Shown here: one piece after another, positions 1-9,876 of the stretch
Layout of the letters: every line of letters begins with the position of its first letter
Numbering within the stretch: the stretch's first letter is position 1
Assembly (NCBI GenBank): GCA_015056815.1
Contig: SVFN01000003.1
Coordinates: forward strand, 96,021-160,020
Source of the DNA: Lachnospiraceae bacterium
Lineage (GTDB): Bacteria; Bacillota; Clostridia; Lachnospirales; Lachnospiraceae
Reading direction: 5' to 3'
Length of the DNA stretch: 64,000 nucleotides
Program-made: the position numbers and the translations under genes
The notes under the pieces: model-generated
Seen by the model: the letters and a program-made list of their open reading frames with translations, nothing else
Told to the model about the DNA's origin: nothing
Databases searched by the model: none

Positions 1-78
1 GACGGCGGAACGAATGTGACAGAGGAGAGAATGTTCTCTGCCATACCGCACTGATTGTTTGGATACGGAACTAAAAAT
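1..78. repeat. partial copy of the palindromic element seen at 12268-12395
   Basis: ggagagaatgttctctgccata-cgcac-ttgtttggatacggaact shared. Confidence 0.55.
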
Positions 79-90
79 AGGAGAAAAAGC

Positions 91-1095
91 ATGTGGAAGG
101 ATATCCGGAGGATCATAGCGAATCTTTTATTGCTGGTAGTGCCGTTTTTTGTGGTACTCCCGCTTTATTGCGCGCATTTTCAAGAGTATTATATGGATGA
201 CGAATATGCCATGTATCACGCACAGCGGGATTATCTGTTAAACAATCACGATACCAATCGGGTTATTATTCTGGGAGACTCCAGAACCAAGGCAGGATTC
301 ATGCCGGAGTATCTTTCAAAGAGCACTTATAATCTGGCGCTTGGCGGCGCTTCTCCCATTGAGGGATATTACAGTCTGAAGGAATATCTGCAAAACCATG
401 AAGCGCCAAAGACTCTGATACTCTGTTATGCGCCCATGCATTATATGGATGTGGACACGCTTTGGACACGGACGATCTATTTTCACAATATTACGGACAA
501 AGATGCAGAAGAACTGTTTCGAACGGCAGAGGGATATGAATGCACACAGAAGATACTGATCGAGGATTACCGGCTCCAGTTTTTGGAATACCGTTTATAT
601 CTGCCGAATAAATATGCTACAGCGCTTAAGAATGCCGGCTTTGTCTTTCGCCATAGGCAGACGGTTCAGAAGTATGAGGAAATGCTTCTGAGTAAGGGGC
701 ACAGCTATTATGGGATGGCGGATTACTCAGACGGAATCGACGGGGAGGCAAAGGTCAGTGATTTTGAGGCGTCCGATATCATAACGGAATATATGCGCCG
801 GATCGTGAAGCTTTGCGCGGACAACCGGATCCGTGTGATCGTGGAGAGTGCACCTGTGAATGAAACGTCTTACGGGATCATATCAGACAGCTTTAAGGAA
901 CATTACCGGGCATACATGACACAGTTAAAACACGACTTTCATAAAGAGTATGAAAACGTGGAGGTTTATACGGACTTTTACTGCTATGCCAACGATCGGT
1001 TCGGAGATGCGGATCATTTAAATCCGAAGGGCTGTGAAGAATTTTCCAAGTTTATCCGTAAAAAATATAAAGAAGTGTTTACAAAAAAGAAGTAG
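91..1095 (+). CDS. membrane-anchored SGNH/GDSL-like hydrolase family protein
   Basis: N-terminal hydrophobic segment, GDSR block (VIILGDSRTKAGF) and C-terminal DADHLNPKG (DxxH) motif; ATG at 91 preferred over the upstream in-frame start. Confidence 0.65.
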   Translation: MWKDIRRIIANLLLLVVPFFVVLPLYCAHFQEYYMDDEYAMYHAQRDYLLNNHDTNRVIILGDSRTKAGFMPEYLSKSTYNLALGGASPIEGYYSLKEYLQNHEAPKTLILCYAPMHYMDVDTLWTRTIYFHNITDKDAEELFRTAEGYECTQKILIEDYRLQFLEYRLYLPNKYATALKNAGFVFRHRQTVQKYEEMLLSKGHSYYGMADYSDGIDGEAKVSDFEASDIITEYMRRIVKLCADNRIRVIVESAPVNETSYGIISDSFKEHYRAYMTQLKHDFHKEYENVEVYTDFYCYANDRFGDADHLNPKGCEEFSKFIRKKYKEVFTKKK

Positions 1096-1183
1096 TGTGC
1101 TACAATAATCACGCACACACTTTAAAGTGCTAAAGTGACAACGAAGAAGAAAACGTAAAACAGAAAAACAGGAGGGCTTAAAG

Positions 1184-2155
1184 ATGGCACAAAAAGGCGA
1201 TTTGATGACTGTCAGACACGATATCCGTGTACTTGACGCTACACTCAGAGACGGCGGACTGGTGAACAATTTTTATTTTACAGATGATTTTGTGAAAGCA
1301 TTGTACCGGACCAACGTGAAGGCAGGCGTTGATTATATGGAATTCGGGTATAAGGCTTCCAAAGAAATATTCGATGCAGACAAATACGGTAAATGGAAAT
1401 TCTGCGATGAGGACGCAGTCCGGGAGATCGTGGGAGAGAATGATACGGATTTAAAGATCGCAGTTATGGCGGATGTGGGACGCTGCGATTACAAGAATGA
1501 TATTGTAGCAAAAGCAGACAGCGCGATCGATATGGTACGTGTCGCTACCTATGTGAATACCATGCCGGCGGCAATTGACATGATCGAGGATGCGAAGAAT
1601 AAAGGATATGAAGTGACCTGTAATATCATGGCGATCTCCAATGCACAGGAGGGGGATGTCCGTACAGCACTTAAGATGCTCGGAGAGAGTCCGGTAGAGT
1701 GCATTTACATTGTGGACAGTTATGGATCCCTGTTTCCGGAGCAGATCCGCCGCATTACGGAATTATATCTGGAATTTGCATCGATTTATGATAAAAAGCT
1801 GGGGATTCATGCCCACAATAATCAGCAGCTTGCGTTTGCCAATACCATTGAGGCAGTAGCAAGTGGTGTCAGCTACCTGGATGCCACGATGAGCGGCATG
1901 GGACGCGGGGCAGGAAATTGTTCCATGGAGCTTTTATTGGGATTCCTTAAGAATCCGAAATATAAACAGATCCCGATATTAAAATTCCTGGAGGAGCATA
2001 TGCTGGGCCTGAAAAAGGAAGGCGCGGTATGGGGATATGATATCCCGTACATGCTGACCGGACAACTGGATCTCCACCCGTCATCCGCAATTGAGGCAGT
2101 GAAAGCAGGACGGACGGATTACAAAGAATTTTACATGGAGATGGTGGATCGCTGA
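1184..2155 (+). CDS. HMGL/DRE-TIM family aldolase-like protein (4-hydroxy-2-oxovalerate aldolase-like)
   Basis: LDATLRDGGLVNNF motif, GIHAHNNQQLA, SGMGRGAGN; SD ggagg upstream. Confidence 0.75.
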   Translation: MAQKGDLMTVRHDIRVLDATLRDGGLVNNFYFTDDFVKALYRTNVKAGVDYMEFGYKASKEIFDADKYGKWKFCDEDAVREIVGENDTDLKIAVMADVGRCDYKNDIVAKADSAIDMVRVATYVNTMPAAIDMIEDAKNKGYEVTCNIMAISNAQEGDVRTALKMLGESPVECIYIVDSYGSLFPEQIRRITELYLEFASIYDKKLGIHAHNNQQLAFANTIEAVASGVSYLDATMSGMGRGAGNCSMELLLGFLKNPKYKQIPILKFLEEHMLGLKKEGAVWGYDIPYMLTGQLDLHPSSAIEAVKAGRTDYKEFYMEMVDR

Positions 2156-2225
2156 TCGGACCGGAAACAGCTCTGCTGCAGTTGATTTCGGACTGACGGG
2201 GAGAAACTTGTGTAATTCTACCCGA

Positions 2226-2262
2226 AAAACCACAAAAACCAAAATATTTTTGTGGTTTTTTT
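2226..2262 (+). terminator. rho-independent terminator
   Basis: AACCACAAAAA / TTTTTGTGGTT stem followed by T tract. Confidence 0.7.
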
Positions 2263-2504
2263 GGAATTGATATTTGACAATAAATAGCTGATAATGATAT
2301 TGTAGTGAGAAATGATGATTGCCGGTGAGTGTTTGTTGCGATTTTGAACAGGCGATTATGTCGTGGGGATGACATGCCGGGGTTATACTCATTATATATT
2401 AGTAAGGGAAAAGTTTTGCAAAGGTCATGCTGTTAAATGACTTCGTTTTATTCCTGATTACGAAAACGTTATCGTATTTCGGAATATGCAAAGGGGAATG
2501 TAAT

Positions 2505-2843
2505 ATGCGTATAGATAATGTATTAGTCGAAAAGCAGTTTAATAATCTGAACGGGCACAGTTATCCGGGAGTCAGGGTAAAGCATGTTCAGGCAGAGTAT
2601 ACAGCAGATGCGGCAAAGACAGATGGTTTTTACGGGAACCACATCGATCGTTTGGGTGTAGAGATGAGCATTTCGGAGGATGGCAGGAATCTGTTAAACG
2701 GCGCACGTAAGATTAAGCAAAACGCGGATGGTGTTGTACATGCACAGATTGCCGGTACCGGTATGTTTGCACAGATCAGTGGTGGAAACGGTACTTTGCT
2801 TCATGAGAATCTGGTGGGCAGCAATCGTTTTGAAGCTGTTTAA
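2505..2843 (+). CDS. hypothetical protein
   Basis: ORF with SD-like aggggaa upstream of ATG at 2505; no recognised family. Confidence 0.5.
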   Translation: MRIDNVLVEKQFNNLNGHSYPGVRVKHVQAEYTADAAKTDGFYGNHIDRLGVEMSISEDGRNLLNGARKIKQNADGVVHAQIAGTGMFAQISGGNGTLLHENLVGSNRFEAV

Positions 2844-2993
2844 ATTCGCATATTTCTATTCTTTAAGGGTTTGTTTTTTTCATATAAAATTCCATGAGAG
2901 GTCATAGGTTGTCTGGGGATTTAACCTATGGCTTTTCCCTTTTTTACATCTCGGTAATAATTTCAAGAAAATGGTTTCCACAAGATACAACAT

Positions 2994-3207
2994 AATAGTG
3001 TATTCACAGGATAAAAAAACGCAGCCGATGGCAACCGCACCTGATGCGGGAAATCCGTGAGCGGAATTCCTGTTACTCTTATTCACAGTCGTTTTGTCTG
3101 TGAAAGTAACGGATCTTGCCATTTATAATCGCTTCGCGATGGGCAAAAACCTATAAAAGCGATAGTTTATCAAGCCGTAAATGCGCATTTTGGCTGTGAA
3201 TAGTAAC
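2994..3207. repeat. palindromic repeat region, GTTACTATTCACAG family (degenerate outer arms plus inner hairpin 3072-3110)
   Basis: GTTACTCTTATTCACAG...CTGTGAAAGTAAC at 3072-3110 and CTGTGAATAGTAAC at 3194-3207; related arms at 8190-8225 and 59680-59850. Confidence 0.55.
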
Positions 3208-3236
3208 AAATTCTTTCCTGTGTGATCAAAAAGAGG

Positions 3237-3286
3237 TTGACACATAACTGAAATGGTGTTATGGTTAATTACACAAGTAATTAACC
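3237..3286 (+). promoter_or_regulatory. promoter (TTGACA-17-TATGGT) with overlapping perfect operator palindrome GGTTAATTAC-acaa-GTAATTAACC
   Basis: Direct reading; palindrome at 3263-3286 overlaps the -10 region upstream of a GntR gene. Confidence 0.65.
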
Positions 3287-3384
3287 GCATAACCAAAGAA
3301 CGACAGATAAAAAAGATTTACTATTCAGTGACAGAAAGAATGGGAAGCAAATAGCGTAAAAAAGACAGGAAGGAGGCGCTTGAA

Positions 3385-3753
3385 ATGAATGAAATACTGA
3401 CACAGGAGAAGTCAATCTATCTTCAGATCAGTGAGATGATAGAGAATGACATCCTGCGGGATATTCTTTTGGAGGAGGAACGAGTCCCCAGCACCAATGA
3501 ACTGGCAAAACTATATGCCATCAATCCGGCGACAGCCGCCAAAGGGATCAATCTGTTGGTGGATCAGAATATTTTGTACAAAAAAAGGGGAATCGGCATG
3601 TTTGTCACGGCAGGAGCAAAGGAGAGAATCCGTATGAAACGAAAAGAGGAATTTTATGATAATTATATCAGGACACTCATAGAGGAGGCCAGGAGTCTGG
3701 GGATCAGCAAAGAAGATCTGGTGAAGATGATAAATGATTATGAAGAAAAATGA
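3385..3753 (+). CDS. GntR family transcriptional regulator (YtrA subfamily)
   Basis: SIYLQISEMIENDILRDILLEEERVPSTNELA winged HTH; short protein adjacent to an ABC transporter. Confidence 0.85.
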   Translation: MNEILTQEKSIYLQISEMIENDILRDILLEEERVPSTNELAKLYAINPATAAKGINLLVDQNILYKKRGIGMFVTAGAKERIRMKRKEEFYDNYIRTLIEEARSLGISKEDLVKMINDYEEK

Positions 3754-3990
3754 ATGTGCGACAGGATATGGAACATTTTGTGACAGACAAAAGAATGGGA
3801 TGCAAAGGACGTGATCATCCGGATGAACGGGATGCAGCTGTTTCAGACGGGTAAGAAAGCGCGAGTCTGAGGATGAGACAGCATATGCCGCGCGAGAAGA
3901 GAAACAGGCTGGAAAACGTAATGCTCTTTAGCAACATGGAGAGGTGAGTAAACTCATGAATCGGGTAATGCAGGATAGGAGGAAAGACAA

Positions 3991-4866
3991 ATGGCAGAAT
4001 TGATTTGCAGAAATATAAAGAAAAGATATAAAGATAAGGAAGTGCTTCATGGAATCGACCTGACTTTGGAAGAGGGAAAGATCTATGGCCTGATCGGACG
4101 TAACGGAGTAGGAAAGACGACATTGCTTTCCATTCTGGCAGCACATAATCCGGCAACAGAAGGAGAGATTACCTTAAACGGAGAGCAGGTTTGGGAAAAC
4201 CAGAATGCATTGGATCATATCTGTTTTTCCAGGGAATTGAATCCGCTTAGCAACAACGGAATGTCGGGCACAGTCAAAGAGTATCTGATGGCGGCATCTG
4301 TTTATTTCCCGCATTGGGATAAAGACTATGCCGACAGGCTTGTAAAGGAGTTTGATCTGGATATCAAGAAGAAACTGATCAAGGTATCCAAGGGAATGCT
4401 TTCCATGGTAACGATCATCATCGCACTTGCCAGCAAGGCAAAATTCACCATGATGGATGAGCCGGTGGCAGGGCTGGATGTCTTTATGAGAGAAAAATTC
4501 TATCAGCTTCTTTTGGAGGAATACACTCAGACCGGCAGGACGTTTGTAGTCTCCACGCATATCATTGATGAGGCGAGCAGTGTACTGGAGGAAGTTATCG
4601 TGATGAAGGAAGGCAATATCATCTTAAAAGAAAACACAGAGGAGCTTCTTGGAAGATGCGTACATGTCAGTGGCAAGATCGAAGATGTAGACCGTGCGAC
4701 AGAAGGACTTACGGCCAGACATACAGAAATCGTCGGAAGAAGCAAGGGAGTTACGGTCTTTTTAAAAGAAGGAGAACAGGTTAATACATCTTATGATGTC
4801 AGCGTTCAGCCGGTTACGTTGCAGAAGGTGTTCGTAGCATTGTGCGGGGAAGAAAATGACGGATAG
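3991..4866 (+). CDS. ABC transporter ATP-binding protein
   Basis: Walker A GRNGVGKTT, Walker B TMMDEPVAGLD. Confidence 0.9.
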   Translation: MAELICRNIKKRYKDKEVLHGIDLTLEEGKIYGLIGRNGVGKTTLLSILAAHNPATEGEITLNGEQVWENQNALDHICFSRELNPLSNNGMSGTVKEYLMAASVYFPHWDKDYADRLVKEFDLDIKKKLIKVSKGMLSMVTIIIALASKAKFTMMDEPVAGLDVFMREKFYQLLLEEYTQTGRTFVVSTHIIDEASSVLEEVIVMKEGNIILKENTEELLGRCVHVSGKIEDVDRATEGLTARHTEIVGRSKGVTVFLKEGEQVNTSYDVSVQPVTLQKVFVALCGEENDG

Positions 4867-5085
4867 AACAATCCACAGCATTTGTTCGGATCCAAAGCGT
4901 TATACAGGTGTAAATATGTCACATTTTGTGAACGGCTGAACGTACCGTGAATGCGGCAATATCGGAAACGGAACGGATGCGTCTCCGGAAGAAAAGGACA
5001 GACACAAATGTATGTCTGAAAAAGAAAACAGAAAGAAACGGTGTAGATATCAAAGGGAAAATGGAGATTGACAGGAGGTAGAAGG

Positions 5086-5730
5086 ATGAGCGGATTACAA
5101 AGAAATATAAAATATCTTAGTCTGCTGCAGTTTCGATATATGGTAAGGGGTGTTTTGTTCGGGACAGCGTATGGTTTGTTTTTCGGGTTTATGACAGCGG
5201 ATGATAAGGTACTGGTTATGCGCCGGATTTTCCAGTATGACAAGATCATTCTGTATATGTTGATGATGACACTACAGCTGCGGTATGTAAGCAGGGTTTC
5301 TGGATTTGTCTGTTCCATGGGGTGTACACGAAAGAATCTGGTGAGAGGACAGCATATTATGAATCTGGAAGTGCTTGCAGAGATTTTACCGGTATTATTT
5401 GCTGCGAAGCTGATCATGGGATTGGGAAGGCAGGATGTGAGGGAAGTGCTTTTGGAGATGGCATCGATCATACTGTTTATGGCGATCGGGATGTTTTTCG
5501 GACTGTTAAAAGAAAACGGCGGGAAATGGATCATTTTTGTGATCGCCATGGTAATTGGTGTTTCCTGTGCCGGCTATTTTGTCGGAAGTATGAATGCGAA
5601 AGATGCGGATATGACAAATATGTTTACGATTCCAAATGCGTTTGGCTTTTTGGCAGCAACAGTTTTGCTTTATGCCATCCTGAGCTGTTTTGTGGCGAAG
5701 AAGTACAAAAAACTGGAGGTAATTGTGTAG
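5086..5730 (+). CDS. ABC transporter-associated membrane protein (permease-like)
   Basis: Multiple hydrophobic segments; downstream of ABC ATPase. Confidence 0.6.
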   Translation: MSGLQRNIKYLSLLQFRYMVRGVLFGTAYGLFFGFMTADDKVLVMRRIFQYDKIILYMLMMTLQLRYVSRVSGFVCSMGCTRKNLVRGQHIMNLEVLAEILPVLFAAKLIMGLGRQDVREVLLEMASIILFMAIGMFFGLLKENGGKWIIFVIAMVIGVSCAGYFVGSMNAKDADMTNMFTIPNAFGFLAATVLLYAILSCFVAKKYKKLEVIV

Positions 5731-5872
5731 GACATCCTATAATAACGGGAACGGAATTATAACAACACCCGGGCCGTTATGCGAGCATATCGCAGCACAT
5801 TTTCAAAATATATGCGCTGTTCTGAATCGTGACAGAAAATGAATAACAATGGAGATAAATAAGGAGGAAACT

Positions 5873-6607
5873 ATGAATAGGATATGTAATCTGTATGATC
5901 TGAAAAAAGATATTCTTACCGCTTTATTATGGATGTGTGTGGCGTTTGCAGGAGGAATGGGACTATGCCTTCTGATCGTAAAGCTGTTGCAGGCAGATGA
6001 CCCGGAGATTACAACAATCCCTCTCGGAGGACTGATGGCAATGATCGCAGGCGGTGCATTTCTTTTTCTCTATGCATGCGTCGGATTAAAGGGGAGATTT
6101 GCAAAGGCAATCTGTATGAGTTGTACGAGAAGAAGATTTTTATTGCAGGAGACGATCGAAAGTATTATAGAGACTCTGGTTGTGGCAGCGGCAGGGTATA
6201 TGTTTGGTATCGTGGATATGGCTGTGCAGAAAAACTGTATGGGCGGCGTCCCGATCGAGTTTGATATCCTGGATATCTATAAGCTGCTGTTTACAAATCC
6301 CTTAAACATGGTTATGATAATATGTGTTGGGATCAGCGGTCGGTTTCTGATTGGAGAGCTTTTGATCCGGTTTGGAACGAAGGCGTTCTGGGTCCTCTGG
6401 GCAGTCTGGATGCTTTGCAGCCTGGTGCCGACAAAGATCGCGCATACACTCGAAGCTGAAAAGCTGGAGGGATTCGTGGAGATCCTGAAGCAGCTGACGA
6501 CCCGGTGGAATGGTTGTTTTCTGCCGGCTATAGCAATTTTTTTATCAGCGGTATTCTATGTAATGGCGATCATCATGCTAAGAAAACAGGAAGCGGTAGG
6601 ATATTAA
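5873..6607 (+). CDS. ABC transporter-associated membrane protein (permease-like)
   Basis: Multiple hydrophobic segments; SD aggagg before ATG at 5873. Confidence 0.6.
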   Translation: MNRICNLYDLKKDILTALLWMCVAFAGGMGLCLLIVKLLQADDPEITTIPLGGLMAMIAGGAFLFLYACVGLKGRFAKAICMSCTRRRFLLQETIESIIETLVVAAAGYMFGIVDMAVQKNCMGGVPIEFDILDIYKLLFTNPLNMVMIICVGISGRFLIGELLIRFGTKAFWVLWAVWMLCSLVPTKIAHTLEAEKLEGFVEILKQLTTRWNGCFLPAIAIFLSAVFYVMAIIMLRKQEAVGY

Positions 6608-6649
6608 ATCCTTTTTGCGCGCGCAGCTGTGGAAGATAGAGGGACAGAG

Positions 6650-6683
6650 ACATAAAACCAGAGGGACGGTCTTTTATGTTTTT
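6650..6683 (+). terminator. putative rho-independent terminator
   Basis: ACATAAAA...TTTTATGT followed by T run. Confidence 0.45.
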
Positions 6684-6839
6684 GGCGGAAAAACAGTGAA
6701 AAATGCGAAGCTTATAGCCGGACAGCGGGGAAAAAGGGTGAGACAGAGGTCATCCGGCTAAAAACCAGCGTAAAACGTGAAAATGATAGCCGGAAGGCAG
6801 AGAAATGATGGAAATAGAGTTATATATGGAGAGAAACGT

Positions 6840-8126
6840 ATGGAACGGGCAATTTTAGTTGGGATCGATTTGGAGGATGGTACGGATTTTGACCGCTCCA
6901 TGAAAGAATTAAAGGCTTTGGCAGAAGCCTGCGATATGGAAGTCTGCGGCATGGTGACACAGAAACTTCCTTACATCAATAAGGCATATTATATCGGAAC
7001 CGGTAAAGTAAATGAGGTCAAGGAATATGCATCCGCGCTGGAAGCGTCGGTAGTGGTATTCGACAATCCTCTTTCTCCGGCGCAGCTTGGTAATTTAAAA
7101 GAAGCTACAGGAAAGGCGGTTTTAGACAGGACGAATCTGATCCTGCAGATCTTTTCCACCCGCGCGCGGACAAGAGAAGCAAAATTACAGGTGGAATCTG
7201 CGAATCTCCAGTATCTTTTGCCGCGTCTGGTGGGCGCACATGATGCCTTAAGCAGACAGGGCGGTGCCAGCGGTGCGATGAGTAACAAGGGTGCCGGTGA
7301 GAAAAAATTAGAGTTGGACCGCAGGCATATTGAAAAGAGACTGGCGCAGCTAAGACGGGAGTTAAAGGAAGTGGAAGCGGAGCGGGAGACTCAGCGCAAG
7401 AGCCGCAGGAGATCCAATCTGTCGGTGGTGGCACTTGTGGGGTATACCAACGCAGGCAAGTCATCCCTGATGAACGGAATGCTAAACTTTGCCGATGAAA
7501 CGGAGAAAAAGCAGGTTTTTGAAAAGGATATGCTCTTTGCTACACTGGATACGACGGTGCGGAAGATTGAAGTGCCGAAGCGAAAAAGTTTTTTGCTGAC
7601 GGATACGGTCGGCTTTATCGATAAGCTTCCTCATCAGCTTGTCAAAGCTTTCTATTCTACATTAGAGGAAGTCAGGAATGCGGATCTGCTAATTCATGTG
7701 GTGGATCTTTCAGATCCGGATTACAGGGAGCATATGCGCGTGACGATCGAGACTTTGCATGATCTGGAGGCAGACGGCATCCCACGTATCACAGTTTTCA
7801 ACAAGACGGATCTTGCGGGACGGGCGAGTAATATACAGGAGATGCTCACAAAGCCTGTGTCAACGAATGAGGAGCGTAAGGTACGGCTCAGTGCCAAGAA
7901 TCCGGCGGACATTGAAGCGCTGGTTTCCTACATCAGCCGATGTGCCTATCGGGAAGAAAAGGAAGCAGGTCTGCTCCTTCCTTATGAGAAAGGAAGCATT
8001 TATTCTTATCTGAAGGGAAACGCTACCATATTGTCCGAGGAATACCGGGCAGACGGCATTTTTGTAAAAGCCATTTTATCCGAGCAGGATGCAGGAAAGT
8101 ATAGGGAGTTTATAGAGGAAAAATAG
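6840..8126 (+). CDS. hflX: GTPase HflX
   Basis: GTGKVNEV, GYTNAGKSSLMN, DTVGFI, NKTD; HflX N-terminal domain. Confidence 0.93.
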   Translation: MERAILVGIDLEDGTDFDRSMKELKALAEACDMEVCGMVTQKLPYINKAYYIGTGKVNEVKEYASALEASVVVFDNPLSPAQLGNLKEATGKAVLDRTNLILQIFSTRARTREAKLQVESANLQYLLPRLVGAHDALSRQGGASGAMSNKGAGEKKLELDRRHIEKRLAQLRRELKEVEAERETQRKSRRRSNLSVVALVGYTNAGKSSLMNGMLNFADETEKKQVFEKDMLFATLDTTVRKIEVPKRKSFLLTDTVGFIDKLPHQLVKAFYSTLEEVRNADLLIHVVDLSDPDYREHMRVTIETLHDLEADGIPRITVFNKTDLAGRASNIQEMLTKPVSTNEERKVRLSAKNPADIEALVSYISRCAYREEKEAGLLLPYEKGSIYSYLKGNATILSEEYRADGIFVKAILSEQDAGKYREFIEEK

Positions 8127-8189
8127 AAAAATGATAGAACAGAAAGCATGACAGAGTCGATAGGGCTGGTGTCAGTAAGAAAAAGAAAG

Positions 8190-8225
8190 GTTACTTTCAC
8201 AGGCAAAACGGCTGTGAATAGTAAC
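8190..8225. repeat. short hairpin repeat GTTACTTTCACAG...CTGTGAATAGTAAC
   Basis: Inverted repeat with arms shared with 2994-3207 and 59680-59850. Confidence 0.55.
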
Positions 8226-8337
8226 AAAGAAAGAGCATTTCAGAGCCTTCAACATTGACAGAGCAGAGAAACACTTGTATGATAGATACGTTACAAAATC
8301 TGAGTGGGTGGACTATACCACAAAAGGAGGTTTTTCT

Positions 8338-9201
8338 ATGTCTTTTGCAGTATTTGCGGATGGAACTGCCAATCTGCCGAAGAATTTGCTGGGGGATATC
8401 AGGCTGCTGCCCTGTGAGTATCTTGCTGACGGACAGCCGCAGGTGTATCACGGGGACGTGGATTCTTTTGACGGACATGCTTTTTATGAGTCACTTAAGG
8501 CCGGGAGTGTCATTCAGACCTCTCTTTTGAATACGGATCTGTTTCTGACTCATTTTGAACCGGTGTTAAAAGAAGGAAGAGATATCATTTACATTTCCAT
8601 GAGCTCCGGCATCAGCGGGACCTTTAATGCGGCACGCATCGCGGCGGAGGAGCTGATGGAAAAATATAGCGAGCGGTTTATTCATATTGTGGATTCTTTA
8701 GGCTGTGGATTTGGAAACGGGATTCTGGCACTTAGGGCCGAGGAGCTTGGCAGGCAGGGCAGGACGGCAAGAGAAGCAGCAGCAGTTTTGGATGATGAAG
8801 TGCCGCATGTCTGTCAGTATTTTACAGTAGATGATCTGAATTTTTTAAAACGGACCGGGCGTGTCAGTGGAATTACCGCGAGCATCGGCACCGTTTTAAA
8901 TATCAAGCCGATCCTGTTTGGCGATGCAACGGGACATATCATTTCCTGTGCGAAAGTGCGGGGACGCAGAAAATCCATTGAGGCACTTGCACAGAAATAT
9001 GAAGAAAAAAGGAAGCGTGACAAAGATCAAAGAGTCTTTATCTCACATGGTGACTGCTCTCAGGATGCACAGACGCTAGCCGGGCTGATCCGGGAGATCA
9101 CGCCGGATGCTTCGATCACAGTCTGCCAGCATGAGCCTTTTTCGGGAGCGCATGTCGGTCCTGGGATGTTGGGACTGTTTTTCTATGGAGTGGAACGATG
9201 A
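8338..9201 (+). CDS. DegV family protein
   Basis: ISMSSGISGTFNAARIAAEEL and DLNFLKRTGRVS motifs; SD aaaggagg. Confidence 0.92.
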   Translation: MSFAVFADGTANLPKNLLGDIRLLPCEYLADGQPQVYHGDVDSFDGHAFYESLKAGSVIQTSLLNTDLFLTHFEPVLKEGRDIIYISMSSGISGTFNAARIAAEELMEKYSERFIHIVDSLGCGFGNGILALRAEELGRQGRTAREAAAVLDDEVPHVCQYFTVDDLNFLKRTGRVSGITASIGTVLNIKPILFGDATGHIISCAKVRGRRKSIEALAQKYEEKRKRDKDQRVFISHGDCSQDAQTLAGLIREITPDASITVCQHEPFSGAHVGPGMLGLFFYGVER

Positions 9202-9395
9202 ATCTTAATTTCCTGAGGCTTTATCCATAAAGTACAAGAGTGCCCGGTTTTGGGGAAAATCAGCATATCTGCCGGGAAACATATTTGAGGTTGATGCAAA
9301 AAGAAATCCGGGACCGCAGTCAGGAGACTGGAAAAGAGACCTCAGGAACGTTTTACGTAAAAGACAGAGGAAAAGAGATAAAGGGAGGAAAAGTC

Positions 9396-9863
9396 ATGGG
9401 GTATGTAGAATGGAGCTGTCCGAAATGCGGAAAGAATAACAGGGAAAACTGTAACGCATGGGTATATGGCAGCCCTATCAGAAACTGTAAGAGCTGTAAT
9501 TCGGAATATTTTGATAACAGATGGCGGGAAATTGCTGCGGAAGGTGTGGAACCGGCAACAAAGAATCCGAAGATGTATCTTATTGCGTCAATAGGTTTTT
9601 TGATATTTACCATTCTTTGCGCTATGTGGCTTGTGACAGATATAAAGATGGAAGGAAGCTATCCTGTAAAATTATTGGGCTGTGTTTTTGTCGGAGCCAT
9701 TGGAACTGTTGGATGTCTGGTTATATTCCTGAGAATTGTGTCAGGATATGAAGATAAACAGAATCAGAAGTATTATGAAGAATCACTTCGGCGTCTGAAT
9801 GATAAAGCGTATGTGCAAAAGCTGATATCCTATGGATACCATGTTCCGGAAAGATTTCGATAA
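9396..9863 (+). CDS. hypothetical membrane protein with N-terminal zinc ribbon
   Basis: CPKCGKNN...CKSC cysteine pairs, two hydrophobic segments. Confidence 0.6.
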   Translation: MGYVEWSCPKCGKNNRENCNAWVYGSPIRNCKSCNSEYFDNRWREIAAEGVEPATKNPKMYLIASIGFLIFTILCAMWLVTDIKMEGSYPVKLLGCVFVGAIGTVGCLVIFLRIVSGYEDKQNQKYYEESLRRLNDKAYVQKLISYGYHVPERFR

Positions 9864-9876
9864 CAGATGTTAAAGT

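Noticed and set aside
4867-5067. Possible decayed gene between ABC ATPase and membrane protein
   Set aside because: No extended frame or recognisable protein fragment.
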